A stretch of 64,000 bases of DNA, taken from positions 1 to 64,000 of the forward strand of contig NZ_MDFM01000010.1 in NCBI RefSeq assembly GCF_002939985.1. The letters run 5' to 3'. The stretch's first letter is position 1. Each line of letters opens with the position of its first letter. Positions 34,617-44,500 of the stretch are shown one piece after another. Made by a program: the position numbers and the translations under genes. Origin of the DNA: Xanthomonas hortorum pv. cynarae. GTDB lineage: Bacteria > Pseudomonadota > Gammaproteobacteria > Xanthomonadales > Xanthomonadaceae. The notes below the pieces were generated by a model, which had not been told where the DNA came from, made no database searches, and worked only from the letters and a program-made list of their open reading frames with translations.

Positions 34617-37600
34617 TCAGCCAGTCACATCCATAACCAGCACTTTGATCGACGCTTGCAGATGCGCAGGTAGATCTTCTTCTAGCATGACTTGCATCTC
34701 TTTAGCAGAAGCTGGCCGAACTTTTCTATTTGGCGGCAAGGGCTGAACACCTGTTCGTTTTTCGCCATACCAAAAAACCAGATATATTCCGAACCCGCTG
34801 GTTTCAGGATCAGATGCATAGAGTCGATGAAGCTGCTCGGATGCAGCCGTCCACACGTCGCTATGGAAGTCCCGCTTGATCTCGATGACACTCTTGATGT
34901 TGTTGCCATACACGACGATGTCAACGCGCTTGTCTGCGCTCATATGCCCCTCCGGCTCAGCGCGAAGGCCGTAAGGACGCAAGAGAGACCTCAGCATGCC
35001 GAGCAAATTGTCCCGGGCAACCTCCTCCACTTTCGGCTCAACAATTTCGCCATGGGAACCGGTGTTCCAAAATTGCTTGTACGGATCGTCGTTGCGGGTG
35101 GAGAGGCCCTGCGCGATGTGCTTTAAGTGGTCGGCGACAAGTCCATGGAGATCTTGCGCAGTGCTGGGCGCCCCGTTCTCCAGGGTTCTCATCGCCTCTT
35201 CCCACGTCGGTATTTTGTATTGCGTGTCGGCAAGAACCGTCTTGTGGCTTGCTAACTGGTGCAAGATGCTGGCCCTATAGCTCTTCAAGCCCGATACAAC
35301 CGCCAGCCGCGCCAGAGTAACTCCAGCTAGAGGATTTGAGTCGGCGCCGAGCCGTGTGAGCATCGTGTTAACCATCGAAGCGGCGTCCCACGGGTTGCGC
35401 GTTCCCATCGATGATCCAGTGGGATGCGACATGCTGGGGTAGCGCGATGCGACCCAGGTCACGATGAACTCAATTTGAGTGAGGCTATATCTCCAAGTCT
35501 TCTGAGATCCCCATGATGCTTCACCGCCATCTTCAAGGAGAGCCCACATCGCCGACTCTTCTCGATCACCACTGAGTCCTTGCAACACATCAAAGTAAGC
35601 TTCCGGACTGAGCGAGAAGCCACACCAAAGCCACGCAGCCAACCCGCCTCTCAAGCCATCCCTCAGGCGCTCGGGGTCGTTGTCCTGCTCACTGAGAAGC
35701 TGATCCACCTGGGTTCTTGCCAAGGCCAAGAGGTCGTTCCAGCAGCCATCGGCCTTGCACAAGCGAAGCATCCGAAGCAAGTCAGATTCATCTACTCTTG
35801 GGTGCGCTTGGAGCACACGGACAATCGCCTCTCCGCGATCTCGCCCTGCAAGCTCAACGGTGTCTAGCGCCGTAAGCGCTAAAAGGTGATGAGAGCCGAT
35901 GGCCAGCTCCCCAGCAAGAACCGCCTCATATGCCTGGATGGCAAGCTTTGGCTTGGCCTCTAAGAGCGGGCGGTGCCATACGTGCTCCAACACCCCTGCA
36001 TGCGAATCCATTTCGACATAGACAGGACGGAGCAATGCAACAGACAAACCTACCGACCAAACAGAGTCTGAAAAATCACTGATCCGGGGTGTTCGCTTCC
36101 AATGGTCATCTAGAGCAGCGAGGACCGCTGTCCAGCGGACTTCCGATTGGTCAACTCGCTTTTCTAACAGCTCCGCCACGCCTGGCAGCTCGCCTTTGGT
36201 GAGCAGCTGAGAGAAGCCACGCAACGCCGTTGACGCACCGTCGTCACCCATAACATGTTCCAAGCGGGCGCGTGGAGTGAGTGTCTTGTTGAACGAGATC
36301 GGAAGCCGTTGGCCAAAGTAGACCCTCGCCAGCACATCAAGCAACAGGCGGTCCTCAGCGGCCGCAACTTCCTGGCTCTTTGCGGATACCTCATCGGCGA
36401 GCTCGCGCCGCCAGCGCTCACCCTCAGTTTCGCGCTCTTGTTTGTGCTTGTTCTCGAAGTCCACGACGGGCACATCGCCGTAGCGACCCGAGTAGGCTTC
36501 CCTGATCTCGCTCAGTTCCGGGTCTCCCTCGGCCAATGCATAGAGACGCCCCAAAACAGGATGCGACGACATGTCGTACCTGATGGCCTGCCGAAGGCAC
36601 GCTGCATAAATCTGACCCCGGCGCAGGTCGCAACTGCGTCGCAGAGTGGCCTCCATCTCCCCGAGCAAGCATTGCGGATCCAGAACGGATTCGAATAGCT
36701 GCATAAAGCGATCCCAGGTCAGGCTGAATGGGCCAACGAAATCGATGTGCTGCAAAACACCCAGGAGAAGCCTCTGACCTCGTCCGTCGCCTGCGGAAAG
36801 CGCAGTGAGCAGCGCCTTGCTAGCGCCTTGTCCTCCCAAATGATGCTGGTAATTCAGATACCAACCGAACACTTCACGACCGTCGCTTTCCACGGCCAGA
36901 GCTTTGGCGAACAGTTCGCCATACACATACGCGAACTGTCTGGCATTTCTACTTAGTGGCAGCGGGCTACTGGACAAAGGCAGATCAAGGGAGAGAAGGA
37001 TCTCAGCAGCATCTGCGGATGTAACAAAGTCGGTCAGCCCCCAACTCGTTCCAATAGGAACGTGTTCGTTCGTGCTGACAAGATCCCGAAGGAGGACGAT
37101 GATTTCCTTCTTGCCTAGGCCGTCGCCGTAAAGGGCCCGCAATAGCGGGAAGCGAAGCCGGAAGTCATCCGCACCCGTGCCAAGTTGTAGGTAGGCAGCA
37201 GCAAGCATTTGATGATGCGCCGGGCTGCCATCCAGCAGTGCTTGGATCGCTTCCATCCGGAGAACGATCATCTGAGTCGGGTCTAGAATTAGTCGTTCGA
37301 GCGTCACCTCTATCCCAGGCATCAGCCGCCCCGCCTTCTGGACGACAATAGCCAGCAACTTGGTAGATACCTCCGCACTTGGGCTCTCCAACACCTCATT
37401 GTAGCTGACCAGCAATGCCGGGTCGGCAAGCGCATAGGCGCCAGAAGGGAGGTAAGTCTCTCGGAAGAAGAGAGGATTGGTCTTGCTCTCCCAAATCAGC
37501 GCGTTGAGCAGGCGCAGCTTCATGGAAGAGGACCATGTGGACAAGTCCCCATACATCAGAAGTCCAGCCAGATCCAGATGGAGCAAGGAGGACGGATCGG

Positions 37601-38717
37601 GAAGTTGAGATGTAAGCCACGCCACCAGACCTCTAAGCGCTGTCGGTGGACGCTCCTGAACCCCCATCAAAGCCAATACACGGCCGATCGGCAATCCTGC
37701 GCGGACACGATCAGCAATCCAGCGCGCTGCCAAGTATTCGGCAACGGTGCGATGGACATAGTCCACTCTATCCACGCCGGTCGCCACAAAAACCCGTCTT
37801 TTAAGGCAGGCCAAGAGATGACCCTGGGGTGCCAGCGTCAGCTCTTTGTAGCTCGGAACATCCTTCCCGACAGGCCTCGCCTTCCAAGTAAACCCTGAAC
37901 AGCTAGAAGTCAGGCGCAGCGCACAAAGTGCACCTGCCGCATCCAGCAATTGGCTTCCAGGAATATGAGCGACACCTTGGTCGCGATCAGCGTGTTGTTC
38001 GTTGGCCTCGTCTAGTAACGCCAACGCCGCTCGCCGAAATAGCTCCGTGCGGGTGGCGGGCCAATCCCCTTGGCCTGAGACAGCTGCGAGCATGAGCAAC
38101 GTCTGTGCATTCCCAAGGAGTTCGCCGTGCTCTCGGCGCTCAGCTTCATCGAGAAAACTGTCTGGGTTCTCAAATCCCTTGCTTACAAGGATCTGAGCTT
38201 GTTCAGACCTGCTGAGCGCAAGCAACTGCACCACGACGGTCACCCCACCCTTTCGGAGGTAAGGCTTCAACGCTTCCAGGTCTGTGGTCTGCAACCAATC
38301 TGCCGCACGGCACGACAGACGCATTCCACGAGGCGACAACTCTGCCAACTTCCGCGTTAGTTCGTCAACGGGCGATCGGTCCCCGCGCCCACCTTGCGTT
38401 TCATCAAGCGCGTCGATCCAAAGCACCTGTTCAGACGGAACGTCACCGATTGGCGTATTGAGCAACTCCCGGACTGTGAAAAAAACCCCACCCGTCGCCA
38501 GGGCCTGCGACCGAAAGAGCTCGCTCTTACCAGCGCCTGGATCCCCGAGAACGACGATATTCTTAACTTGCCGGAAGGCGCTAAAAGGCGCCTCTTTGCC
38601 GTCTTCCAGCTTAGGCTCAATTTGCTTGACTTGACGATCCAAAACACAGCCTTCGAGTTGTCGGCCTAGTGGCCTGCCCATATCAGCGCCCCAGACGACA
38701 GCAAGGCCCACCCTCAC
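34617..38717 (-). CDS. STAND/NACHT-like NTPase with C-terminal PD-(D/E)xK domain
   Basis: A 1,366-residue protein (GTG start; an ATG 12 codons later is also possible). Walker A GDPGAGKS (58-65) and Walker B LWIDALDE (99-106) mark a NACHT-type STAND NTPase. About 1,000 residues of helical, repeat-like sequence follow, the usual sensor region. The C-terminus (about 1229-1345) is nuclease-like: DKRVDIVVYG (D1266) then VIEIKRDF (E1279, K1281). Most Avs-type defence STANDs put the effector at the N-terminus; here it is C-terminal. The likely role is sensing a phage component and cutting DNA. Confidence 0.75.
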   Translation of the reverse strand: MRVGLAVVWGADMGRPLGRQLEGCVLDRQVKQIEPKLEDGKEAPFSAFRQVKNIVVLGDPGAGKSELFRSQALATGGVFFTVRELLNTPIGDVPSEQVLWIDALDETQGGRGDRSPVDELTRKLAELSPRGMRLSCRAADWLQTTDLEALKPYLRKGGVTVVVQLLALSRSEQAQILVSKGFENPDSFLDEAERREHGELLGNAQTLLMLAAVSGQGDWPATRTELFRRAALALLDEANEQHADRDQGVAHIPGSQLLDAAGALCALRLTSSCSGFTWKARPVGKDVPSYKELTLAPQGHLLACLKRRVFVATGVDRVDYVHRTVAEYLAARWIADRVRAGLPIGRVLALMGVQERPPTALRGLVAWLTSQLPDPSSLLHLDLAGLLMYGDLSTWSSSMKLRLLNALIWESKTNPLFFRETYLPSGAYALADPALLVSYNEVLESPSAEVSTKLLAIVVQKAGRLMPGIEVTLERLILDPTQMIVLRMEAIQALLDGSPAHHQMLAAAYLQLGTGADDFRLRFPLLRALYGDGLGKKEIIVLLRDLVSTNEHVPIGTSWGLTDFVTSADAAEILLSLDLPLSSSPLPLSRNARQFAYVYGELFAKALAVESDGREVFGWYLNYQHHLGGQGASKALLTALSAGDGRGQRLLLGVLQHIDFVGPFSLTWDRFMQLFESVLDPQCLLGEMEATLRRSCDLRRGQIYAACLRQAIRYDMSSHPVLGRLYALAEGDPELSEIREAYSGRYGDVPVVDFENKHKQERETEGERWRRELADEVSAKSQEVAAAEDRLLLDVLARVYFGQRLPISFNKTLTPRARLEHVMGDDGASTALRGFSQLLTKGELPGVAELLEKRVDQSEVRWTAVLAALDDHWKRTPRISDFSDSVWSVGLSVALLRPVYVEMDSHAGVLEHVWHRPLLEAKPKLAIQAYEAVLAGELAIGSHHLLALTALDTVELAGRDRGEAIVRVLQAHPRVDESDLLRMLRLCKADGCWNDLLALARTQVDQLLSEQDNDPERLRDGLRGGLAAWLWCGFSLSPEAYFDVLQGLSGDREESAMWALLEDGGEASWGSQKTWRYSLTQIEFIVTWVASRYPSMSHPTGSSMGTRNPWDAASMVNTMLTRLGADSNPLAGVTLARLAVVSGLKSYRASILHQLASHKTVLADTQYKIPTWEEAMRTLENGAPSTAQDLHGLVADHLKHIAQGLSTRNDDPYKQFWNTGSHGEIVEPKVEEVARDNLLGMLRSLLRPYGLRAEPEGHMSADKRVDIVVYGNNIKSVIEIKRDFHSDVWTAASEQLHRLYASDPETSGFGIYLVFWYGEKRTGVQPLPPNRKVRPASAKEMQVMLEEDLPAHLQASIKVLVMDVTG

Positions 38718-39014
38718 GCCGTAATTCTACACGGCACATTGGACGGTGGATGCAATGATGCTGGCGAATATCTAAGAAAAAGCGGCTGCAAGATGGCGGC
38801 TAGCCGACGCCCCCCCCGTCCTGAGTAGCGGCTTGGTTTAGAGTCCGGGGTTGATTGACCCACCCCCGATTCCAGGGCCATTAGCTAGTAAAGATTTCGG
38901 CCTGATTTGGCGCCTGGGAATTCGCTTGGACCCGTATTTTCGGGCGAATTCTTCAGGGGTTTTCCATGCCAGTGCACTGTGGGGTCACTCCTGGTTATAG
39001 AAGCGCCGCCACTG

Positions 39015-39757
39015 TTAGATTTTGCTCCGTGCGTCGGCCAGTGACAAGAACCAATGCGCGTTGAGACACTCCTGCCGCAGGTGTCCGTTGAAGCTTTCCA
39101 CCAAGGCGTTATCGGTGGGTGTGACACGCCGGGAGAAGTCCAGCCCCACCCCGTTTTCGTACGCCCACCGATCCATGACCTTGCCGGCAAACTCACTTCC
39201 ATTGTCCACCTTGATCGCCGCAGGCTTGCCTCTCTGCGCCACCAGTCGCGTCATCGCATCGGCGACGTCGTCGCTTTTCAACGATTGGTCAACAACGATA
39301 TCCAGGCACTCATGCGTGAAGTGATCCACCACCGTCAGCGACCGGAAACGGCGACCATAGAACAGTGCATCACTCACGAAGTCCATGCCCCAGAGTGCAT
39401 TCGGTGCAGTGGCCATCTTCAGCGGTTGACGTCGCCGTGCGCTGCGACTGCGGCGCGGCCTGCAATGCCTTAAAGACAGGCCTTCTTCCTTGTAAATGCG
39501 GTGGACGCACTTGTGATTGTCTCGCCATCCTTCGTGACGCAGCACCACAAAACCGCGCTCACACCCGTAGCGCACGCGCGTCTGGGTGATCTCGCGCATC
39601 CGCTGACGAATGGCGCTGCAATCGCGCGCCTTGGCCTTGTAGGAAAACGCCGAGCGCGACATCGCCATGATCCGCAGCGCATGCCGCTCGCTTACTCCAA
39701 AACGCTCACGGAGCTGGCCTACCCAGGTGCGTCGCTGAGCAGGCCTTAGATTTTTTT
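39015..39757 (-). pseudogene. IS3-family orfB transposase with premature stops
   Basis: The frame holds the HTH_21 region and the rve integrase core with DDE residues (GMDFVSD, KVDNGSEF, NALVESFNG). It stops at 39015-39017 (TAA after RSKI). Read through, the same frame continues as QWRRFYNQE, meets a second stop (TGA, 38987-38985), then continues as PHSALAWKTPEEFARKYG. About 40 C-terminal residues are therefore lost to nonsense mutations. Confidence 0.8.
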
Positions 39758-40010
39758 GTAACGACTTCCTGCAGCATCGCCTTATCCAGGCTCAGGTCTG
39801 CCAACAGCTGCTTCAGCTTCCGATTTTCCTCTTCCAGTAGCCGCAATCGCTTGAGCTCAGAGGAGCCCAGGCCACCGTACTTCTTGCGCCAGACGTAGAC
39901 GTAGCCTCGGCAATTCCCATCTTCCGACAAATCTCCTCGACCGCCATCCCCAACTCGGCCTGCTTGAGCGCGTAGGCAATCTGCTCCTCGGTAAACCGTG
40001 ACTTCTTCAT
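39706..40010 (-). pseudogene. IS3-family orfA, frameshifted
   Basis: Starts MKKSRFTEEQIAYALKQAEL, a typical HTH_8-type IS3 OrfA. Near 39899 one T is missing: after GIAEAT the frame must change to continue as YVWRKKYGGLG, then LLEEENRKLKQLLADLSLDK. The C-terminal part is a leucine zipper. The normal frameshift site to OrfB (A7) is still present. Confidence 0.8.
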
Positions 40011-40142
40011 CGCTTGACTCCTCGTGATGACGGGGGGCCATGTCGGCGAAGTCTCTACTTTACGATGCGCCTGTTCTTAGGGGGTGGATCACCAGTGTGG
40101 CCTCCGTCGAAGAGGCTCATTCTCAGGCGAGAGTTATCGCAC

Positions 40143-41129
40143 TTACATTAGTCCCACAAGCGTTTCCGCCATAGTCGAGTAAAGTTCACGTGTATTCCGT
40201 GCTTTCGACTGATGTGCGCCACGAAGACCGTCTCGCCCAGTGCAATCAAAAATCGGCTTCCGCGCCTCCTGGGAGTATGGGACAAGACTATGCAAATTGG
40301 GTATCCCGCCCAAATCCCAGCCATCATCTGCCCACTGCTGAACTTGGCCGAGCGGTTGCAATTTATCGACAATATTTTGCTGAATTGCAGCCTCGAGACG
40401 ATTTCCAAACGTTGCCCAGCCCCTCGTCATTCCCTCCTCATTTGATCGCATGTTGTGTTGCTGTCGGACGTAGCCCAGAAAGACCGGAGCGCCACCGGGC
40501 AGATCAATGTCCTGAGCTTTAGATGCAGCCTCCACCTGCTCCCATTCTGATCGCCAAGAAACCAATTTATTTCCTAGATTTTGAGTTCCTCGAATAGAAA
40601 ATAAATCGGGCGCCACTGGCACGATGAAATAATCACACGCGGTTAAAATAGTTCGATTGAGCGGACCAAGGTTGGGCCCCATATCAATAAACGTTATATC
40701 CGATCCGACTTTTTGCTCAGCCGCATTGATATAGCGATGAATGGCTGTTTGCTTACGCATATCTGCCGGGCTTCCGCCTTTCGCCCTATTCCATGTATCC
40801 GCAAGAACATCTTCAAAATCGCTGAGCATTGGGTCACCAGGAACAAGCCAGATGTTCTCATAACCTTCGCTGATTGATGAAGGACGGCGATCATAGATGT
40901 CGCCAATACTTTCATGAACGCGCTCGATATTCTTAAAGAGACTATTTCCTTTCTGCGCCCAAGCCTGCTCAACAGCCTCATCGGCGAGGCAGTAAGCAGA
41001 CAAATTGCACTGTGGATCCGCATCCACTAGAAGAACGCTTTTTTCCAATCCAGCCAAGACATGCGCTACATGATAGGTATAGGTGGTCTTTCCGACGCCA
41101 CCCTTATTGTTAAAAATCCCGATTCTCAT
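40143..41129 (-). CDS. parA: ParA-family partition ATPase
   Basis: A 328-residue ParA/MinD-type ATPase with deviant Walker A NKGGVGKTT (8-16), Walker A' LLVDADPQCN (34-43) and Walker B ITFIDMGP. It is longer than minimal ParA proteins at the C-terminus. AGGAGAT precedes the ATG. No parB-like gene is adjacent; the next upstream gene on the same strand encodes a small unknown protein. On integrative elements such ATPases help maintain the excised form, but an orphan ATPase may also belong to a defence or transfer module. Confidence 0.85.
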   Translation of the reverse strand: MRIGIFNNKGGVGKTTYTYHVAHVLAGLEKSVLLVDADPQCNLSAYCLADEAVEQAWAQKGNSLFKNIERVHESIGDIYDRRPSSISEGYENIWLVPGDPMLSDFEDVLADTWNRAKGGSPADMRKQTAIHRYINAAEQKVGSDITFIDMGPNLGPLNRTILTACDYFIVPVAPDLFSIRGTQNLGNKLVSWRSEWEQVEAASKAQDIDLPGGAPVFLGYVRQQHNMRSNEEGMTRGWATFGNRLEAAIQQNIVDKLQPLGQVQQWADDGWDLGGIPNLHSLVPYSQEARKPIFDCTGRDGLRGAHQSKARNTRELYSTMAETLVGLM

Positions 41130-41239
41130 TTAAAATTATCTCCTAGTGCAAAAGGGTGAACTTTAGCCAAAATTTTATTTTTTAGATAAAGGCAAAAAAT
41201 ATTACCTTTTAACCGCCATAAATCGATAAAATTAAATCA

Positions 41240-41470
41240 TTAGTCACATTCGATTTCATAACTTGAAGTCTTCCCAGAAACAAGGTTGACCCGACATTTC
41301 CTGTGACACTTTGCCTCAATCTCTTCTAAAATTTCGGTCTTTCTTAGATCAAGCTGATAATCGCCACCTGCAAGAGTTGGACGCCTATTGTATTCGCTTA
41401 CCAACTCGCTCAATTTTTCCATCAGCTGATCGCAGCTCATTTGCGTCACGTCACCAAGAAATACGCTCAT
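41240..41470 (-). CDS. Small hypothetical protein upstream of parA
   Basis: A 76-residue protein from MSVFLGDVTQMSCDQ with AAGGAG upstream; this start is preferred over the ATG 21 codons earlier. It is charged and helical (DQLMEKLSELVSEYNRRP, DLRKTEILEEIEAKC) with two cysteines in KCHRKC. It lies 110 bases upstream of parA and could be its partner. Family not recognised. Confidence 0.6.
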   Translation of the reverse strand: MSVFLGDVTQMSCDQLMEKLSELVSEYNRRPTLAGGDYQLDLRKTEILEEIEAKCHRKCRVNLVSGKTSSYEIECD

Positions 41471-41533
41471 CTTATAGATCTCCTTACCCGTCACCAAAAT
41501 GCGCACGCCCGAGAATGCTGGCAACTTTTGCAA

Positions 41534-44500
41534 CTAATTAATGATTAGCACATCTTCTCTCACAAAAATTATATTACTGCGCACCAGCGCATCAATTTGA
41601 TCCAAGATCAACTGTCGAAGCTGAGTGCTCGTACTTCGATAGCCGAACTGTCGCGAAACAATCGTCACTAGCTCCTCCGGCTTTGCGCCCAAGTTGTCCG
41701 CAACCAACTTTGTAATAGCCGCCTTGATCTCAGTTGGTGGCAAAAGCTCCGGACGACGCAAAGTCAATGACTCGACCATTGATCGATCCCGAACACGGAT
41801 CTCCTTATTAGGCATGGCTAGGAAGCCCTCTCCGATTACTTCCACTCCGCCCAGAGACACCACCGATGCGATGGCATCCTCCACCGCCTGCTGGATGCGC
41901 GAGCCTGCGCGCTGTAACCCCCAAAGCGTCCGGACGCGCGTTACGACTTCGCTCCGATGGATTGGGCTTTCAACCTCTACGATCTGCCTAACGATGGTTG
42001 CAAGCTGCCCGGTTGGAACCAGATGTAGTTCAAACTGCTTGCTCGGCACAGCAAAGGAGGCTTCAACGTAAAGCTCTATGTCTGGTGGACTTTGCGCCTC
42101 GATGAGCGCTATTTCCGCAATCTCACCACGATCAACGGTGAGGATCTCAACCGGCACCGCACGGTGCGAAGCTTTGATTCCTAGCTCCAATCCGCCTGAC
42201 TCAATTTTTGCACGTTCGATGGCCACAACCAGCTTTTCAAGTTCTGCTTCCGGGCGATGGAACCAATCCGAACTCCAGAGACGGTAAACCTGCCAGCCCT
42301 TGTCACGCAGCACGCTTTCACGCAAGCGATCTCGATCTCGCGCACTTCTCGCGTCTCGATACGACTGCCCATCGCATTCAATTCCCAGAATGTAGCGGCC
42401 AGGCTCCTCAGGATTAGACACCGCAATGTCGACGAAGAAGCCGGCTAAACCCACATCGGTATGCAGGTCGTATCCGCGTGCGCGGAGCGCTGCGGCAACC
42501 TCTTGCTCGAACACACTTTGCTTGGTGTCTCGCGCTTCGGTGGTCAGGTTTAGCCGACCTGTGCGGGCGTAGTTCAAGAAAAGCTTCAAGGCAAAGGTGC
42601 CCTTGCCCTTGGCTCGGTCAGTATCGATATCCTCATCGGTGATCGAGGTGAAAACCTCGCAACGCGACTTGGCGCGGCTTATGAGCACATTTAATCGACG
42701 CTCGCCGCCATCATTGCTCACGGGACCGAAATTCATCGTCATATGCCGCTGAGCATCGCGCCCATAGCCCACAGAGATGTAGATGACATCGCGCTCATCA
42801 CCTTGGATATTCTCCAAACTCTTAACGAAGAAGGGCTCAGCCGGGTGATCGGCAAAGAACCCTTCTGTTTCCGGGTGCTGCCGGCGCAAGAGTTCCAACT
42901 CGTCGAGAATGGCGCGGCGCTGGGCAGTCGAAAAGGTCGCCACACCCAGCGTGAGCTTGGGCGTGTCCTGCGCATGCGCGAGCACTGCGAGTGCCACAGC
43001 CTTTGCTTCTTTAGGGTTGGTGCGCGTGTTGCCCCGGTCGTAGATGGCTTCTGGCAAATGATGCAGCCGCAAGCCCACACCTGCTTCACTGGTGTAGGGG
43101 CTTGGAACGATGAAGAGCTTGCCTTCGTAAAACTGCTGATTGGAAACAGCGATCAGCGACTGATGGCGGCTCCGGTAGTGCCAACGAAGCATCCGCTCAG
43201 GCAATCCCCGCGCGCGACAAAGCCCCAAGATGCTCTCGACATCTGAGGCCTGCGCCCCGCCCTCGTCGTCATCACGCTCACCGCCATCGCCGAGTGCTTT
43301 GGAGAAAAAGCGTGTGGGCGGGAGCTGTCGCTCGTCACCCACGATCACCAACTGCTTGACGCGCGCAATGGCACCCAGTGCATCGATCGGCTGCACCTGG
43401 CTCGCCTCGTCAATGACCAGCATGTCAAAATCCAGAGCGCCTGCGGGCAAGAACTGCGCCACAGAGAGCGGACTCATCATAAAGACAGGTTTAAGCGCCT
43501 GGATTGCTGGCGCACACTTTTGCATGAGTTGCCGGATCGGAAGATGACCCTTCTTCTTGGCCATCTCGCCAATGAGAACAGCGGTTGGGCCAGTCGCACC
43601 ACCTTGGCGCGGGATCTTGCTGTGATGCGCCTTGACCACTTCGTAGCGGGCCAGTTGCATGCGCTCTTGGTCAAGGCTCGCAAAGCTTGCAACCACCTGT
43701 GACTGGCGCTGCCCGTCAAAGCTTGCCAATGCTCGATCGCGCTGCACCAGCGCTTGGAGCACCGCCTCGTAGTAGGACAGCTCAAACACGCCCAAGGTAT
43801 CGGCTATTGCAAGCTCGCCACTGGCAAGCGCATCCACCAGAGTGGCGAGGCCCTTGCGCTTAGCCTCTTTGGCAATCGCCAAATAAGCTACCCAACTCCG
43901 GAGCCCTTCCGGGTCGGCTTGCCAGCTCGCCAACTGCGCTTGGAGCGTCACCAAAGGAGCATGGCTAGGATTACGCGTGATCTCCGCATTACCCTCAAAC
44001 TGCAGGCCAACCAAAAGATCCATGACTTCGCCAGCTAGAACGCCCGCAGCAAAAGAGGCGCGCTCAGCTTGTTCTAACAGCAACTGAGGCTCCTCAATAC
44101 GAACAGCCAACAGGCGAAGCTCCGGGTTGCGCTCAATCCAAGACACCACTTGGCGAAGCTCATGCGCCTTGCTAGCAAGCGCCAGCCAGAATGGGCCAAA
44201 AGCGGAGTCCCCATCGGCGACCAGAGCGTCGTAAGCGTTAGTAGCGGCTTGCGCCTGCTTGATCTCGTCAATGACCTCAAGCGCTTGCTCGACCGCGAGT
44301 TCCTTGGCACTGACCAATAGTGCTGATTGCTCAGACGCGGCCTGCCAGCGGACCGACTTTTCTGCCAGTTCCGATAGGGCAACGCGCTTGAGGACGGTTT
44401 CCTCACCCCAGGGATTACGTTCGGCAGACAACAGAGCTTCATGGATAGGGGCCAAATCGCGCGCAAGTTGTTCCAAGAGTGGCTTCACGCGCTTTGCAAT

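Larger units (their letters stand above)
38856..40091 (-). mobile_element. Decayed IS3-family insertion sequence (IS407-like group)
   Basis: About 1,236 bases with imperfect terminal repeats: TGACCCACCCCC at 38856-38867, and TGATCCACCCCC read on the minus strand at 40091-40080. It carries orfA and orfB in the usual order with an A7 slippery run (39751-39757) between them. Flanking tetranucleotides (TGAT, CCAG) do not match, so no target duplication is visible and the copy may be old or rearranged. Both reading frames are damaged, so it is probably immobile. Confidence 0.82.

Noticed and set aside
38885..39202. Minus-strand frame containing SDPTVHWHGKPLKN near the IS end, first taken as a frameshifted orfB tail
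   Set aside because: The true tail (PHSALAWKTPEEFARKYG) is in the same frame as orfB after two stop codons, so the damage is nonsense mutation and not a frameshift.
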